A stretch of 50,376 nt of DNA from a virus: positions 1-50,376 of IMG/VR virus record IMGVR_UViG_3300027773_000204, one strand, 5' to 3'. Position numbers and translations under genes: made by a program. Below, piece by piece: positions 31,526 through 39,936 of the stretch (positions are counted from its first letter, which is position 1; the number at the start of each line of letters is the position of its first letter). Under the pieces are notes generated by a model. It worked only from the letters and a program-made list of their open reading frames with translations. It ran no database searches and was not told the origin of the DNA.

Positions 31526-32191
31526 CTATATCCAGGCCGTCGCCTCGCGCTTTGCCAGGAATTTCTGAAGCAAGCCAGGCGGCAAGTCCTCTGCCTCACG
31601 GTTCTGATAGAAAAAGGCCAGGCCATCGAACATGGCCTGTTGCAGATCAGGTGGGAGTCCACCGAAGCCGTAGCCAGACCAGTACGTGAACAGCCAGAAG
31701 TTGACCGTGAGTGGGTCCTGCACATACACCCGCGCCGGTTCGCTCGTGTCATCAATCCAGATGTTGGTGGAGCCGTCTGGGTTGGTGAATTGCGGGAACG
31801 TTGCCCACTGGTCAAAGGCCGTCGTTTTCGTTTGCATCAGGAAGGTCTGATCGGTCTGTACCGGCGCAACGGAGAGGTCAAAGTAGAATTGGGCCGCCCC
31901 GAACGGGTTTGCGCCTAGCTGTTCCTGGTATTTGTACCAGTTTGGGCCACGATTGACCGGTCCTGACAACTCCCCGCCTGTTGGCCGGTCAATCGTGTAG
32001 AGTTCCTGGATTTGCTGGGTGGCAAACGCCCGGCCTGAGATCGTCTCCCCGATGCCGCGCACGCGGGTGATGAGGCCAGAAATCACCGTATCGTCATCGC
32101 TGAAGTCAACGCGCAGCCACGCTTTTGCATCAGCAAGCGCAATCGGCTCCTCGGATACTGGGGTGATGACCTTGTAGACGCCGCCACTCAT
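31526..32191 (-). CDS. Head-tail connector, gp6-like
   Basis: A 221-residue protein. It opens with EPIALADAKAWLRVDFSDDDTVISGLI, the classic start of HK97 gp6-like connectors (a 'sl.eaK.hLRvd..dDd..i..li..a' pattern), then helix ...GIGETISGRAFATQQIQELY. The C-terminus has a helix pair (PPDLQQAMFDGLAFFYQNRE). A long loop (about 75-165) of strands is inserted between. It forms a ring under the portal. Confidence 0.75.
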   Translation of the reverse strand: MSGGVYKVITPVSEEPIALADAKAWLRVDFSDDDTVISGLITRVRGIGETISGRAFATQQIQELYTIDRPTGGELSGPVNRGPNWYKYQEQLGANPFGAAQFYFDLSVAPVQTDQTFLMQTKTTAFDQWATFPQFTNPDGSTNIWIDDTSEPARVYVQDPLTVNFWLFTYWSGYGFGGLPPDLQQAMFDGLAFFYQNREAEDLPPGLLQKFLAKREATAWI

Positions 32192-32210
32192 GCAGATTCA
32201 CGCTCACTTT

Positions 32211-32615
32211 CTACAGTTGATAGCCGTGCGCGTTCACACAGTTGTTGGTATTGCCGCTGCCCAGGCTTGGGCAGGTGACAGTAATGGCCGTGTTCACAGC
32301 ACTGGAACGCAGGGGCGGGTTGAATTCCACCACGAGCGGGCTGTTCTGTGCGTTCACGCCTGCAACCACACCGACCGGAAACGTCTCCGTCCATGTGCCA
32401 TCGGAGACCGTCGCATTGACCACTGAGGCAGCCGTTGCGCCCGTGCCAACAATCTCAAAGCCGGTGATATAGGTATATTTGCCGGAAGCCGCGGCAAGCG
32501 TTGCCGCCGCCGTTGCCGCCGCCTGGTTGCCAGAACTGGCAACAAGCGGCGTAGCCCCAGCAGGGTAAGGCGCAACGCTGGCGGCTGGCACATCAGGAAC
32601 AACCGGATAGGTCAT
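32211..32615 (-). CDS. Putative small head decoration protein
   Basis: A 134-residue Ala/Val/Thr/Pro-rich product with a single beta-sandwich-like domain (YTYITGFEIVGTGATAASVV, then WTETFPVGVVAGVNAQNSPL and NTAITVTCPSLGSG). It lies between the capsid gene cluster and the connectors, where decoration or minor head proteins are found. No catalytic features. The function is inferred from position and fold style. Confidence 0.5.
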   Translation of the reverse strand: MTYPVVPDVPAASVAPYPAGATPLVASSGNQAAATAAATLAAASGKYTYITGFEIVGTGATAASVVNATVSDGTWTETFPVGVVAGVNAQNSPLVVEFNPPLRSSAVNTAITVTCPSLGSGNTNNCVNAHGYQL

Positions 32616-32638
32616 ACTTCACCGTTTCCTTTCTCTGC

Positions 32639-33115
32639 CTAGACATTGGCAGGCATCAGGCGCGGGCGACCCGCAACGATAATCACGTCATAGCCACAGC
32701 CAGTAGACGGGCTGCCAGTGACGGTGGAAACCACGCGAATGTAGCGTTTCGCGCCGATGTAACCCACGCGCTGGTTGATGGCCGTCGCGGAACTACTGAT
32801 CGCATTGGGCTGAGCGTTGCCGGTGGGATTGCTATTGCTGTCATTCAGCTTTGAAGGCGCGCTATTCGTCGTGCTGGTAGCACTCCAGGCCACCAGGTCA
32901 GTGGCTGCCACCGCTCCCAGGTCAGTGCTGCCATCGGCGCTCTCATGGATAACCGGGGTGATCGTGCCATCGGTGTAGTTGCCAGCCAGAATGTAGATCA
33001 TGGCCCCGTCGTAGTTCGCCAGATCAATCCAGGCGCTGGTCTGCGTTGTTTTCACCACAGGCAGGGCAGAGAGGCCGGTAAAGAAGCTGCCCACCTCCGA
33101 AACAATATCTCTCAT
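32639..33115 (-). CDS. Putative head decoration/minor capsid protein
   Basis: I prefer ATG 33115, with GTGGAG upstream, over the GTG at 33130. The 158-residue product starts VGSFFTGLSALPVVKTTQTS and has strands ending in YIRVVSTVTGSPSTGCGYDV. This matches a group of small structural proteins encoded just downstream of major capsid genes in siphophages, which reinforce the capsid surface. It has its own weak promoter candidate upstream, so it could be made in excess. Confidence 0.55.
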   Translation of the reverse strand: MRDIVSEVGSFFTGLSALPVVKTTQTSAWIDLANYDGAMIYILAGNYTDGTITPVIHESADGSTDLGAVAATDLVAWSATSTTNSAPSKLNDSNSNPTGNAQPNAISSSATAINQRVGYIGAKRYIRVVSTVTGSPSTGCGYDVIIVAGRPRLMPANV

Positions 33116-33139
33116 GTGCTGTATCTCCACTGGCAGGGG

Positions 33140-33168
33140 ATAACACCCCCGCCTTGATTACTTGACAA
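33140..33168 (-). promoter_or_regulatory. Weak internal promoter candidate
   Basis: TTGTCA (33163-33168) and TGTTAT (33140-33145) with a 17-bp spacer on the minus strand, in the 70-base gap after the major capsid gene. The -35 matches 5 of 6 and the -10 only 4 of 6, so this is tentative. Confidence 0.3.
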
Positions 33169-33185
33169 TAACAAACGCTTTGCGC

Positions 33186-34463
33186 CTAGTTGCACTTGAG
33201 CGTGCGGAACGCTTCGGGAAGCAGCACGCCACCGCCCACGCGCATGCGGGCGATGAAGCCGATCAAGCCGGACTGCGCGTAGAGTTCGTTCAACTGCTGG
33301 ATGTTGAGGGTGATCCTGTCCACGATCATGTAGTTGGAAAAGTCGCCCACCGCAATCGGGTAGTTGCCCGTGCCGATTTCCGACATGTCTGGCATCTCGA
33401 CATAGGGCGTGTCGTAAATCTGGGCGGGCAGGCCACCTGCGGCGAAGGGCTGCCAGAGCGGGCGGTTCTGGCTGTCCTTAAAAAGCCTGATGGTGTTGAG
33501 CGTACCGCGTGTGAAGATGTACGTCGCGTTGGCATCGTAGTCGGCCTTGAGGTCCATCTTGACGTTCAACACATCGTCGGCGTTGATCTTGCCCACTGCC
33601 GCGCCGGAAAGCACATAGGGAATCTGCTGGACGTTGTTGTTTTTGCCAGCAGAGCCGCCCGTGAAGCTGGATGTTGCGGCATTGGGATAGCTCATAATAC
33701 CCTGTGGCTGCCCACTACCAGAGCCATTGATAAACGCCGCGCCCTCAGTTTTCGCGAACTGGAGCATGAGGCGCTGCTTGATGAGGTCTTCCAGGTTGAA
33801 CATGGAGTCTTCCAGGTTCTGCTGGCTAATCCTGAGCAGGCCACGCAACTCATGTACCGGAATGGTGATCATGCCGATGGTCGGGTCTTGCGAGTTGCTG
33901 AAGGACGCCGGCTCAGAGGACCAGTAGGCCGTCGTGTCGTTCTGCAAACTGGGCATCTGGACTTTTTCGCCGGAAGTCGTCTGAGTGCGGCAAATCTTAC
34001 GCATGGGCGAGACAAGCAGCCGATAAGCAATCAATTCGTCCATGAAGTCGGTGCTGGCGAAAAAGCCGCCGGTGGTCGCATCTGCTGCATAGAGAGCTTT
34101 GCGCTCGGCAGGCATGAACTCTTTGACAATGAGTGCCTTTTCCGCAGGTTCGAGCAGGTTAATGTCGCCCCTGGCTTTCATGGCCTTGATAAACGCCTGG
34201 TGTGCTGCGCTGCGCTCTTTCTTGCCACTACTCATCGGCGGGCGGGAGCGGGCAATGCGCTCAGCGTCCACCGCGTCCATCAGTTCGTTGACGCGCTCGT
34301 TGAGGCGGTCAATAATCGTTTTCTGCTCAGTAGGCATGGCCCCGGTTTTCGAGGTCAAATCCTCCTTGATCTTCTTTTGCTCTTTGTCGAGACCATCGAC
34401 GCGGGCGGAAATTTCCTCAGCCAGTGTTTTGATCTCGTCCTGAATATCCGTTAAAGTTGGCAT
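33186..34463 (-). CDS. Major capsid protein, HK97 fold
   Basis: A 425-residue protein. Residues 1-120 form a charged helical scaffolding (delta) domain (IKTLAEEISARVDGLDKEQK), removed on maturation. The boundary is RKALYAADATTGG (121-133), and the mature shell protein begins at about 125. The shell part has typical HK97 elements: an E-loop region (GEKVQMPSLQNDTTAYWSSE), the spine helix (NLEDLIKQRLMLQFAKTEGA), a GSGSGQPQGIM segment and a P-domain ending VGGGVLLPEAFRTLKC. AAAGGATG precedes the ATG. It is preceded by the protease, as is standard. Confidence 0.9.
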   Translation of the reverse strand: MPTLTDIQDEIKTLAEEISARVDGLDKEQKKIKEDLTSKTGAMPTEQKTIIDRLNERVNELMDAVDAERIARSRPPMSSGKKERSAAHQAFIKAMKARGDINLLEPAEKALIVKEFMPAERKALYAADATTGGFFASTDFMDELIAYRLLVSPMRKICRTQTTSGEKVQMPSLQNDTTAYWSSEPASFSNSQDPTIGMITIPVHELRGLLRISQQNLEDSMFNLEDLIKQRLMLQFAKTEGAAFINGSGSGQPQGIMSYPNAATSSFTGGSAGKNNNVQQIPYVLSGAAVGKINADDVLNVKMDLKADYDANATYIFTRGTLNTIRLFKDSQNRPLWQPFAAGGLPAQIYDTPYVEMPDMSEIGTGNYPIAVGDFSNYMIVDRITLNIQQLNELYAQSGLIGFIARMRVGGGVLLPEAFRTLKCN

Positions 34464-34488
34464 ATTCGATCATCCTTTTGTAAGGTTG

Positions 34489-36294
34489 TTATGATGCACG
34501 TTGGGTCAGTTTCTGGCGGATAGCGCGGAGACTGGACAGGGCAGCATCGATTTCTTCCTCATTCGCGGTATCGCTTTTCTGCGATGGGCGCGGGGAAGTG
34601 GCACGTGTCCCGGCACGGGACGAGGTGCTTGCTTTGCCTTCCTGGTTCGTTCCGGCGTTGCCTGAGTCGGTACCATAGGCTCCCTCTGAGCCTTGAAGGA
34701 TGGTTGCCAGATCGTCGGCGACGTTTTGCACAGACTTCATCTGGCGTTGCACGCTCTTGGTGAGCGAGTCAGCGGCGTCATGCAGGCCGTCTGCGTGGTC
34801 TTGCAGGGCCTGCACATTGGCTGCGCTGAAGGCGCGCCCGGCTTTGAGCGCCTTGCTGTCACCATTTACCATTGAGGAAACGCTGTCGGCCGCGTCGTGC
34901 AGTGCGTCGGCATGGGCCTGAACTTTCTTCATGGCCTTGCTTGCGGCAGTGCGGAGTGAGTCAACATGATCTGAGGTGAAGCCGCCGGTTGTCGCGTCGG
35001 CAGCATAGCTGGCCTTGCGGGCAAGCTCACGTTGGCGGCTCATGTAGTAGTAATAGGGGCGGGCGATGTCATAGCCGTACTGGTCGGCGATTTCCTGCAT
35101 GTAGTTGGAAACATCCAGGTCGATGCCCTTTTGCACATAGGCTTTCAGGGCATCGATGAAGCCCAGCGTGTTGCCGGTATCGTCGCTGCCATCAGCGGTC
35201 CCTTCCAGAATGGTGTTGACCACATCATCCTGTGGTTCGTCGCCGATGCTAAAAATATCAATGACCGACTGCTGCAATGCACACACGAGATTCTGAAAGT
35301 CGGTGTAGAGCCAATCTTTGATCTGCTCAAGTCGGTAGTGGTCGTTGAAGTCTTTGCGCTGCATAGGGCGTCTCCTTGCCTTGCCGTCGTCTTTCCAGGG
35401 CGCGACAATCGAATCGTCGTCAAATTCCTTTGCCATGCGGCTGTAGTAGGTTTCGATTTTGGCTTTCACACCGTCCACGTCGCCCTCTGGAATGTCCGCC
35501 GCCTCCACGCCGTGCGCACCTGCACAGGCGAAAATGGCACGCGGCATCGCTTTGATAGCGCCGCCAACGACATCGCAGAAGAGGAGTTTGTAGGAGGTGA
35601 CATTCTCTGGTGCTGAGTCATCGAACCAGAAATGCACACTCTTCATACCGGCGGTGTCTAAGTTGCCATCGCTATCAGTGAATTGGGCAACAATGCGCCC
35701 ATATGCTGCGTCGTTATCCCAGGTCGTCTTCCGATTGCCGAGCGGCCATGTTGTTTTGCCGGAAGCCCCTTTGCGCTGCATGGCTTTTACTCCCGCGATA
35801 TAGGTGGCGTCATTCATCGGGAACGTGACGGGATCGACCGAGAAGAGGCGCAGTTCTGAGAGGTCGCGCACGCCCGATTTGTCGTATTTCGCCCCGCCTG
35901 CTGGCACATCGTAGATAATGGAGAGATCGTCAATCATGCCCGCCTTTGCCAGCGCGTAGAACTCGCGCCCGCGCTGGGTTGCTAGAGCAATATCGCCCTT
36001 ACAGAGCAGCCCCGTCGCGTCCTCGGTCATGTCATACCAGCCGCCGATCAGCTCATGGTCATCGTGCTGCCAGAGCATTTTGAGGATGTATTTTTTCTCG
36101 CGTGCCTTTGCCCGCGCCTTGCTGTTTTTGATCGTGCGCGTGAACGCGCCGGGCAGGATGCGATCATTACCCTCATCAACATTGTTGAAAATGGCTCCAT
36201 AAGCTTCGATGTGTCCGAACTCTTGCCCACTCTCATCGGTAGTGACGCCTGTGGCTTTGACCTGGAAAGTCAGGCGTTTTGTCTCTCTGCTCAT
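34489..36294 (-). CDS. Prohead maturation protease with long C-terminal extension
   Basis: A 601-residue HK97-family serine protease, about three times the usual length. Residues 1-170 are the protease: the catalytic His lies in WQHDDHELIGGW (His77 or His80) and Ser125 in IDDLSIIYDV. Residues 185-300 form a second domain found in other phage proheads (FACAGAHGVEAADIPEGDVD). The last 300 residues are helical (AHADALHDAADSVSSMVNGD, then AADDL-like heptads) and look like built-in scaffold. At 426-438 the protein has RKASYAADATTGG, almost the same sequence as the capsid cleavage boundary, so it may cut itself. It overlaps the portal stop as ATGA. Confidence 0.85.
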   Translation of the reverse strand: MSRETKRLTFQVKATGVTTDESGQEFGHIEAYGAIFNNVDEGNDRILPGAFTRTIKNSKARAKAREKKYILKMLWQHDDHELIGGWYDMTEDATGLLCKGDIALATQRGREFYALAKAGMIDDLSIIYDVPAGGAKYDKSGVRDLSELRLFSVDPVTFPMNDATYIAGVKAMQRKGASGKTTWPLGNRKTTWDNDAAYGRIVAQFTDSDGNLDTAGMKSVHFWFDDSAPENVTSYKLLFCDVVGGAIKAMPRAIFACAGAHGVEAADIPEGDVDGVKAKIETYYSRMAKEFDDDSIVAPWKDDGKARRRPMQRKDFNDHYRLEQIKDWLYTDFQNLVCALQQSVIDIFSIGDEPQDDVVNTILEGTADGSDDTGNTLGFIDALKAYVQKGIDLDVSNYMQEIADQYGYDIARPYYYYMSRQRELARKASYAADATTGGFTSDHVDSLRTAASKAMKKVQAHADALHDAADSVSSMVNGDSKALKAGRAFSAANVQALQDHADGLHDAADSLTKSVQRQMKSVQNVADDLATILQGSEGAYGTDSGNAGTNQEGKASTSSRAGTRATSPRPSQKSDTANEEEIDAALSSLRAIRQKLTQRAS

Positions 36295-38723
36295 ACCAGC
36301 ACCACCTCCTGCACAAACTTGCGGTAATCCGCCCGCCGGGCGCGCTTCTCTTGCTCATCATCGTCGCTCTCGTCATCAGTGCTGGCAGGTACTTGCACGC
36401 GCTTGAAGAACACCGTGCATCGGCAATTCGCCAACTGAGAGGCAGGTGCGCCCATCGTGTTGTCACCTGGCTGCATCAACTGATAGCCACCCACCTCAAA
36501 CGGCTCGTCCATTGCGACTTCCTGACCGTCAGCATCAGCATGATCGGGCCGCGTGCGACCATCTGCCGTTGCCAGCCAGACTTTGTTGAGCGTCAACCCG
36601 CTCTGCTTTGCGGCCTGCACCGCGCCCCAGTTCGATGCGGCCACAACTTCCGTTCTGGCGATGACGGTACTTCTGTTGGGGATGATCTGTTGCAGGTAGA
36701 GCGTGTCGATGCGCTTTGCAAGCTGGGGGATGGATTCACCGGCGTCTACACCGTCTGCCAGTGCCTGACGCAACAGATCCAGCGTGGTCTGGTTAATCTG
36801 GCTAACCTTTGTCCCGGCAAGCTGAAGCAGATACTGAATGGTCTGCGTATTAAAGAGATTGGCCAGTGTCGTTGTCTTGGTAACATGGCGCGCTCCCTGT
36901 GATTTCAAGTCCTTTGCGATGGCCCCACCCACATCGCTTGCCACGTCCTGATAGAGCTTGACGAGCAGCGAGGTGAGGTCATCGTCCTGGCTGTCTACCG
37001 CCTCTTCCACGAGATTTTCCAGGTGATCCTCGTCAGTTGCGGTCGGTAGGGCCTTGTGCAGCTTCTTGATAACCGCTTCTTTCTCCGTCGTGAAGTAGTC
37101 CTGTAAGCGGCTCTCTGCTTCCTCCTCCCACTTTGTGCGTAGTTCCTCTACCGACGCCAGGTAAGCAGCCTTTTGTTCAGCAGTGGAGAGGTCGAGTGCT
37201 TTCGTAGCACGAGCGGCAGCGTAACGATGAAGAGGATGAGCAGATTTGCCAGAGCCGTTGCTACCGCGATCATTGCCATTTGCATCAGGCTTTGTATTAT
37301 CAGGGCGTGTGTTGGCATCGCTAGTGTTTCCTCCATCAGCGGGTTGCCCCGGCGGGGGATTGTCGAGTTCATTTTCTGGTACCGGTGCAGGTGGCGCGGC
37401 TGGCTTTTGCAGCGATTGTTCGGCGTATTTGTCCAGTTCGTCCTGCTGTACCAACACGGCTCCGAAGCGGAACACGTCGCCGCCTGGCACCGATGGCAAG
37501 TCTTGCAGAGTGCGCGCCTCATTGAGCGTGATGCTGGACGCAGAGCCTGCCGCCCAATTCTGAAAAGCCCGCTGCGCACGCGCCGTCTTCGACGCCTGGA
37601 TGACTTCCTGCACGACTTCTACGGTGGTTTTGTCGTAGTAGAGATAGGCTACGGGTCGTCCGCTGCTATCGCAGAGGTCAGGGTACATGGGAACCAGCCA
37701 CATGTTGAGCAGGTCGTAAAATTCGTCATTCTGCGGAAAAATGGCCTCGGTGTAACTGGCCGCTTTCGCTTCCTTCATGTTGTCGTAGGTGGTGGAACTG
37801 GTATCCCCGATCAACTGAGGCGGCATGTTGAGAATGTTGGCAATGCCTCCGCCGTTATACTTCATCGAGTTGAGCCAGTCCATCTCTGAGGGCGGCAGAC
37901 CCGTTGACTGCCACGACAGCCCGCCGTCCAAGAGGGGCGCTTTGCCCGCGTTCTGATAGCCGGACAATTCCTCTTGCAGCGCCTTTTTGAGTTTTTGCCG
38001 GTCATTGGGTGAGAGAATTTGCGCCAGTATCCACGCGCCGGGCGGCTTTGCCATGTTCTGTAGGAGCGCGAGGTTCCATTTCTTCGCGGCGGTCTGTTGA
38101 TCGATCAGAAGCGCGGCCACCTCGACAGGAGAGAGTCCCCAGAGCGGGTCATCCGGCGCCCACGTCTTGAGATGACCGATATTGCGCGGGTCAATGGGCT
38201 TATCCCTGCCAAACGGCTCGTATTCGTAGTGATCGATACCCCGCGTCGCAGTCGGCACAATCGTAACTTTTTCCGGCTCCAATGTCCACAGTTCATCGGG
38301 CGGACCAGATGCGGCTTTGCGAATGGCGTAGAGAAAGGCGTTGCCCGTGACATTGAAGAAGCCCAAAACCGACTTCCTGAAATAGACGCCGCTCCACTCC
38401 GCATTCGGGCGCGCCAGTTTATCCAGCAGCGGATGGCCGTCAATTGTCTTGCTCATCGTGCGGTCGGTGTAGAGGACAGGCGGGATGGCTGCGCCGTTGG
38501 TGATGAGGTAGTTGACGCATTTGTACAGGGTATCGGATGTGCGATAGCCCTCTTGGGCGTAGGCGCGGTAGTTTCTGGGCATGGAACGCGGCTGGGGGAT
38601 ATCGTTGACAGCGAGGGCGGCAAACATGGGGTTGCTTTTGAGATCAGCAACCTCAATGGAGGGCAGGCGCTGTACCGGCATGCGCGAGATATGCGATTGT
38701 TTGCGATTGCGCCGTCTGCTCAA
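36291..38723 (-). CDS. Portal protein fused to a MuF-type head morphogenesis domain
   Basis: An 810-residue protein with two parts. Residues about 30-430 are an HK97-type portal (YRTSDTLYKCVNYLITNGAA, then LFNVTGNAFLY-like segment and NGGGIANILNMPPQLIGDTS), the ring through which DNA enters the head. A disordered Asn/Asp/Pro linker follows (about 450-510). The C-terminal part (about 515-790) ends in the MuF/SPP1 gp7 domain: VIARTEVVAASNWGAVQAAK, WLATADGRTRPDHADADGQE and ASQLANCRCTVFF. These are usually separate genes. The start is TTG 38723; the AGGAG before it is inside a hairpin. Confidence 0.85.
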   Translation of the reverse strand: MSRRRNRKQSHISRMPVQRLPSIEVADLKSNPMFAALAVNDIPQPRSMPRNYRAYAQEGYRTSDTLYKCVNYLITNGAAIPPVLYTDRTMSKTIDGHPLLDKLARPNAEWSGVYFRKSVLGFFNVTGNAFLYAIRKAASGPPDELWTLEPEKVTIVPTATRGIDHYEYEPFGRDKPIDPRNIGHLKTWAPDDPLWGLSPVEVAALLIDQQTAAKKWNLALLQNMAKPPGAWILAQILSPNDRQKLKKALQEELSGYQNAGKAPLLDGGLSWQSTGLPPSEMDWLNSMKYNGGGIANILNMPPQLIGDTSSTTYDNMKEAKAASYTEAIFPQNDEFYDLLNMWLVPMYPDLCDSSGRPVAYLYYDKTTVEVVQEVIQASKTARAQRAFQNWAAGSASSITLNEARTLQDLPSVPGGDVFRFGAVLVQQDELDKYAEQSLQKPAAPPAPVPENELDNPPPGQPADGGNTSDANTRPDNTKPDANGNDRGSNGSGKSAHPLHRYAAARATKALDLSTAEQKAAYLASVEELRTKWEEEAESRLQDYFTTEKEAVIKKLHKALPTATDEDHLENLVEEAVDSQDDDLTSLLVKLYQDVASDVGGAIAKDLKSQGARHVTKTTTLANLFNTQTIQYLLQLAGTKVSQINQTTLDLLRQALADGVDAGESIPQLAKRIDTLYLQQIIPNRSTVIARTEVVAASNWGAVQAAKQSGLTLNKVWLATADGRTRPDHADADGQEVAMDEPFEVGGYQLMQPGDNTMGAPASQLANCRCTVFFKRVQVPASTDDESDDDEQEKRARRADYRKFVQEVVLV

Positions 38724-38725
38724 TG

Positions 38726-38751
38726 AAAAAGCCGCTCCTGTTCGGAACGGC
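38726..38751 (-). terminator. Terminator-like hairpin that sequesters the portal Shine-Dalgarno
   Basis: On the minus strand GCCGTTCC pairs with GGAGCGGC (one wobble) over a 5-base loop (38731-38751), and TTTTT follows (38726-38730). The AGGAG of the portal gene lies in the 3' arm. AGCCGCT upstream could pair with AGCGGCT instead, giving an alternative structure. It can act as an attenuator or a translational switch. Confidence 0.6.
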
Positions 38752-38798
38752 CTGGTAGCATGGCGCTTAGCGGCTCTCAGATTATGATTGTTGAGAGT

Positions 38799-38827
38799 AG
38801 TATAACCTATGGGAATGAATTATGCAA
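38799..38827 (-). promoter_or_regulatory. Promoter upstream of the portal leader
   Basis: TTGCAT (38822-38827), a 17-bp spacer and TATACT (38799-38804) on the minus strand. A transcript would start near 38792 and meet the hairpin at 38751 after about 40 bases, so a 65-base RNA is made unless termination is overridden. Confidence 0.65.
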
Positions 38828-39101
38828 GAGTTATTAGCCGATCAGAAGAAAGATGCTCTCTTGCCCATGTTTTGATCTCGTTCAGCTTTGCAGTGGGCGC
38901 GGGCGTGTTGAGCGTATCCAGGTTCACTTGAATCACGTAGCCGATCATGTTTTCAGCAGCAAACAATTCACGCACAATGCCATGATGCGAACTGGTGATA
39001 TAGGGATGCCAGGCATTGAACAGCTTTTCGTATTCTTTCTGCGCAGACTGCTGAGCTTGCTGTACAACCTGATGCTTTTTGAGAATAGTAATATCATTCA
39101 C
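38820..39101 (-). CDS. Hypothetical protein in late-operon insert
   Basis: A 93-residue helical protein (HQVVQQAQQSAQKEYEKLFN, then HGIVRELFAAENMIGYVIQV). With the next gene it forms a low-GC pair inserted between the terminase/Com-like genes and the portal. Its end overlaps the portal leader promoter. GGGAGGATG lies upstream of the ATG. Likely an accessory (moron) gene. No family recognised. Confidence 0.5.
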   Translation of the reverse strand: MNDITILKKHQVVQQAQQSAQKEYEKLFNAWHPYITSSHHGIVRELFAAENMIGYVIQVNLDTLNTPAPTAKLNEIKTWAREHLSSDRLITLA

Positions 39102-39104
39102 TGC

Positions 39105-39707
39105 TCATCCTCCCGCGCTAATCTTTTCCATAATATCCAGGGCCTCTTTGGATATATTCTTCGGGAATTTGATAAGTTTCCACTCCATTTGCATATAATC
39201 AAATACGCTCGCGAGATTTTGGTCAAAGACATCCTGATAGGTGATTACAAGACGATAGTAACTCTGACTTGGAACTAGAGCAACCCCCGGAGCGAGTCTA
39301 CAATCTTCATTGAATTCTAACTCACGATCGAAATATTCTACGGCCAACTCTTTTCCCTGTGGCACATAGTTGTTTGTCTTTGACGAAAGTACCGTAACCC
39401 TGGCAGCCTTTTTGCCATCATGGCTTGACTTAGGATAAAAGATATACCCTCTTACATTCAGAGCAATTCCTGTTCCTTCATTAGTTATTTTATGCGGGGG
39501 ATTGAGTATTGTATCAGGAATAAGCAATGGACGATGCTGTTCATAGAGGGCATCTTGGCTTAGCCTTACCTGATCTTGACCAATCTTTACCTGCTTTCGA
39601 TAAATAAAAATGATCCAGGTATTAACCCCTATTGAAATCGCAGCAATAACAGCTAAAACTACCGTTGCCCAAGCCGTCACCATAGATGATACATCATTCG
39701 CTTGCAT
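39105..39707 (-). CDS. Membrane-tethered accessory protein
   Basis: I use ATG 39707, with GGCAGGG upstream, rather than the longer frame from 39782. The 200-residue product has one membrane helix (AWATVVLAVIAAISIGVNTW), then a helix (QVKIGQDQVRLSQDALYEQH) and RPLLIPD leading into an Ig-like soluble domain with ITNEGTGIALNVRGYIF. This architecture is common in uncharacterised bacterial and prophage proteins. In a phage it may act in superinfection exclusion. Lower GC than neighbours supports acquisition by transfer. Confidence 0.55.
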   Translation of the reverse strand: MQANDVSSMVTAWATVVLAVIAAISIGVNTWIIFIYRKQVKIGQDQVRLSQDALYEQHRPLLIPDTILNPPHKITNEGTGIALNVRGYIFYPKSSHDGKKAARVTVLSSKTNNYVPQGKELAVEYFDRELEFNEDCRLAPGVALVPSQSYYRLVITYQDVFDQNLASVFDYMQMEWKLIKFPKNISKEALDIMEKISAGG

Positions 39708-39735
39708 ACTACCCTGCCCTTCCAACAATTCACTT

Positions 39736-39936
39736 TCAGCCTGTACTACTACACAGGCTCTGCTTATCTGACAGTATAGCACATTCCGCCATCTCTTGCC
39801 GCATTTTGTCCAGTTCTGCCCACGGAATGATATACACCTGCCTGCATTCCCCGGCGCGGCATTTGATCGCTATGCCCTCAGCGGTAATGCGAAAGAGCTG
39901 GTGCTTGCGTGGGCAAGAGATGCGCTGGTCAGTCAT
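39736..39936 (-). CDS. Com-like small zinc-finger protein
   Basis: ATG 39936 overlaps the end of the terminase gene. The 66-residue product (DQRISCPRKHQLFRITAEGI, then AIKCRAGECRQVYIIPWAEL) has the shape of Mu Com-like proteins: a first Cys pair, a short strand and I-K-C-x-x-x-x-C-x-x-[VI]. In Mu, Com controls translation of the mom DNA modification gene. Here the target is unknown, though the phage does carry DNA modification genes. The first Cys pair is incomplete (CPRKH). Confidence 0.5.
   Translation of the reverse strand: MTDQRISCPRKHQLFRITAEGIAIKCRAGECRQVYIIPWAELDKMRQEMAECAILSDKQSLCSSTG

Noticed and set aside
33162-34454. A 430-codon open frame on the + strand opposite the major capsid gene
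   Set aside because: It is the exact antisense of a clear HK97 capsid gene, has no ribosome binding site and its product is a His/Val/Gly-rich string typical of antisense translation of GC-rich DNA.
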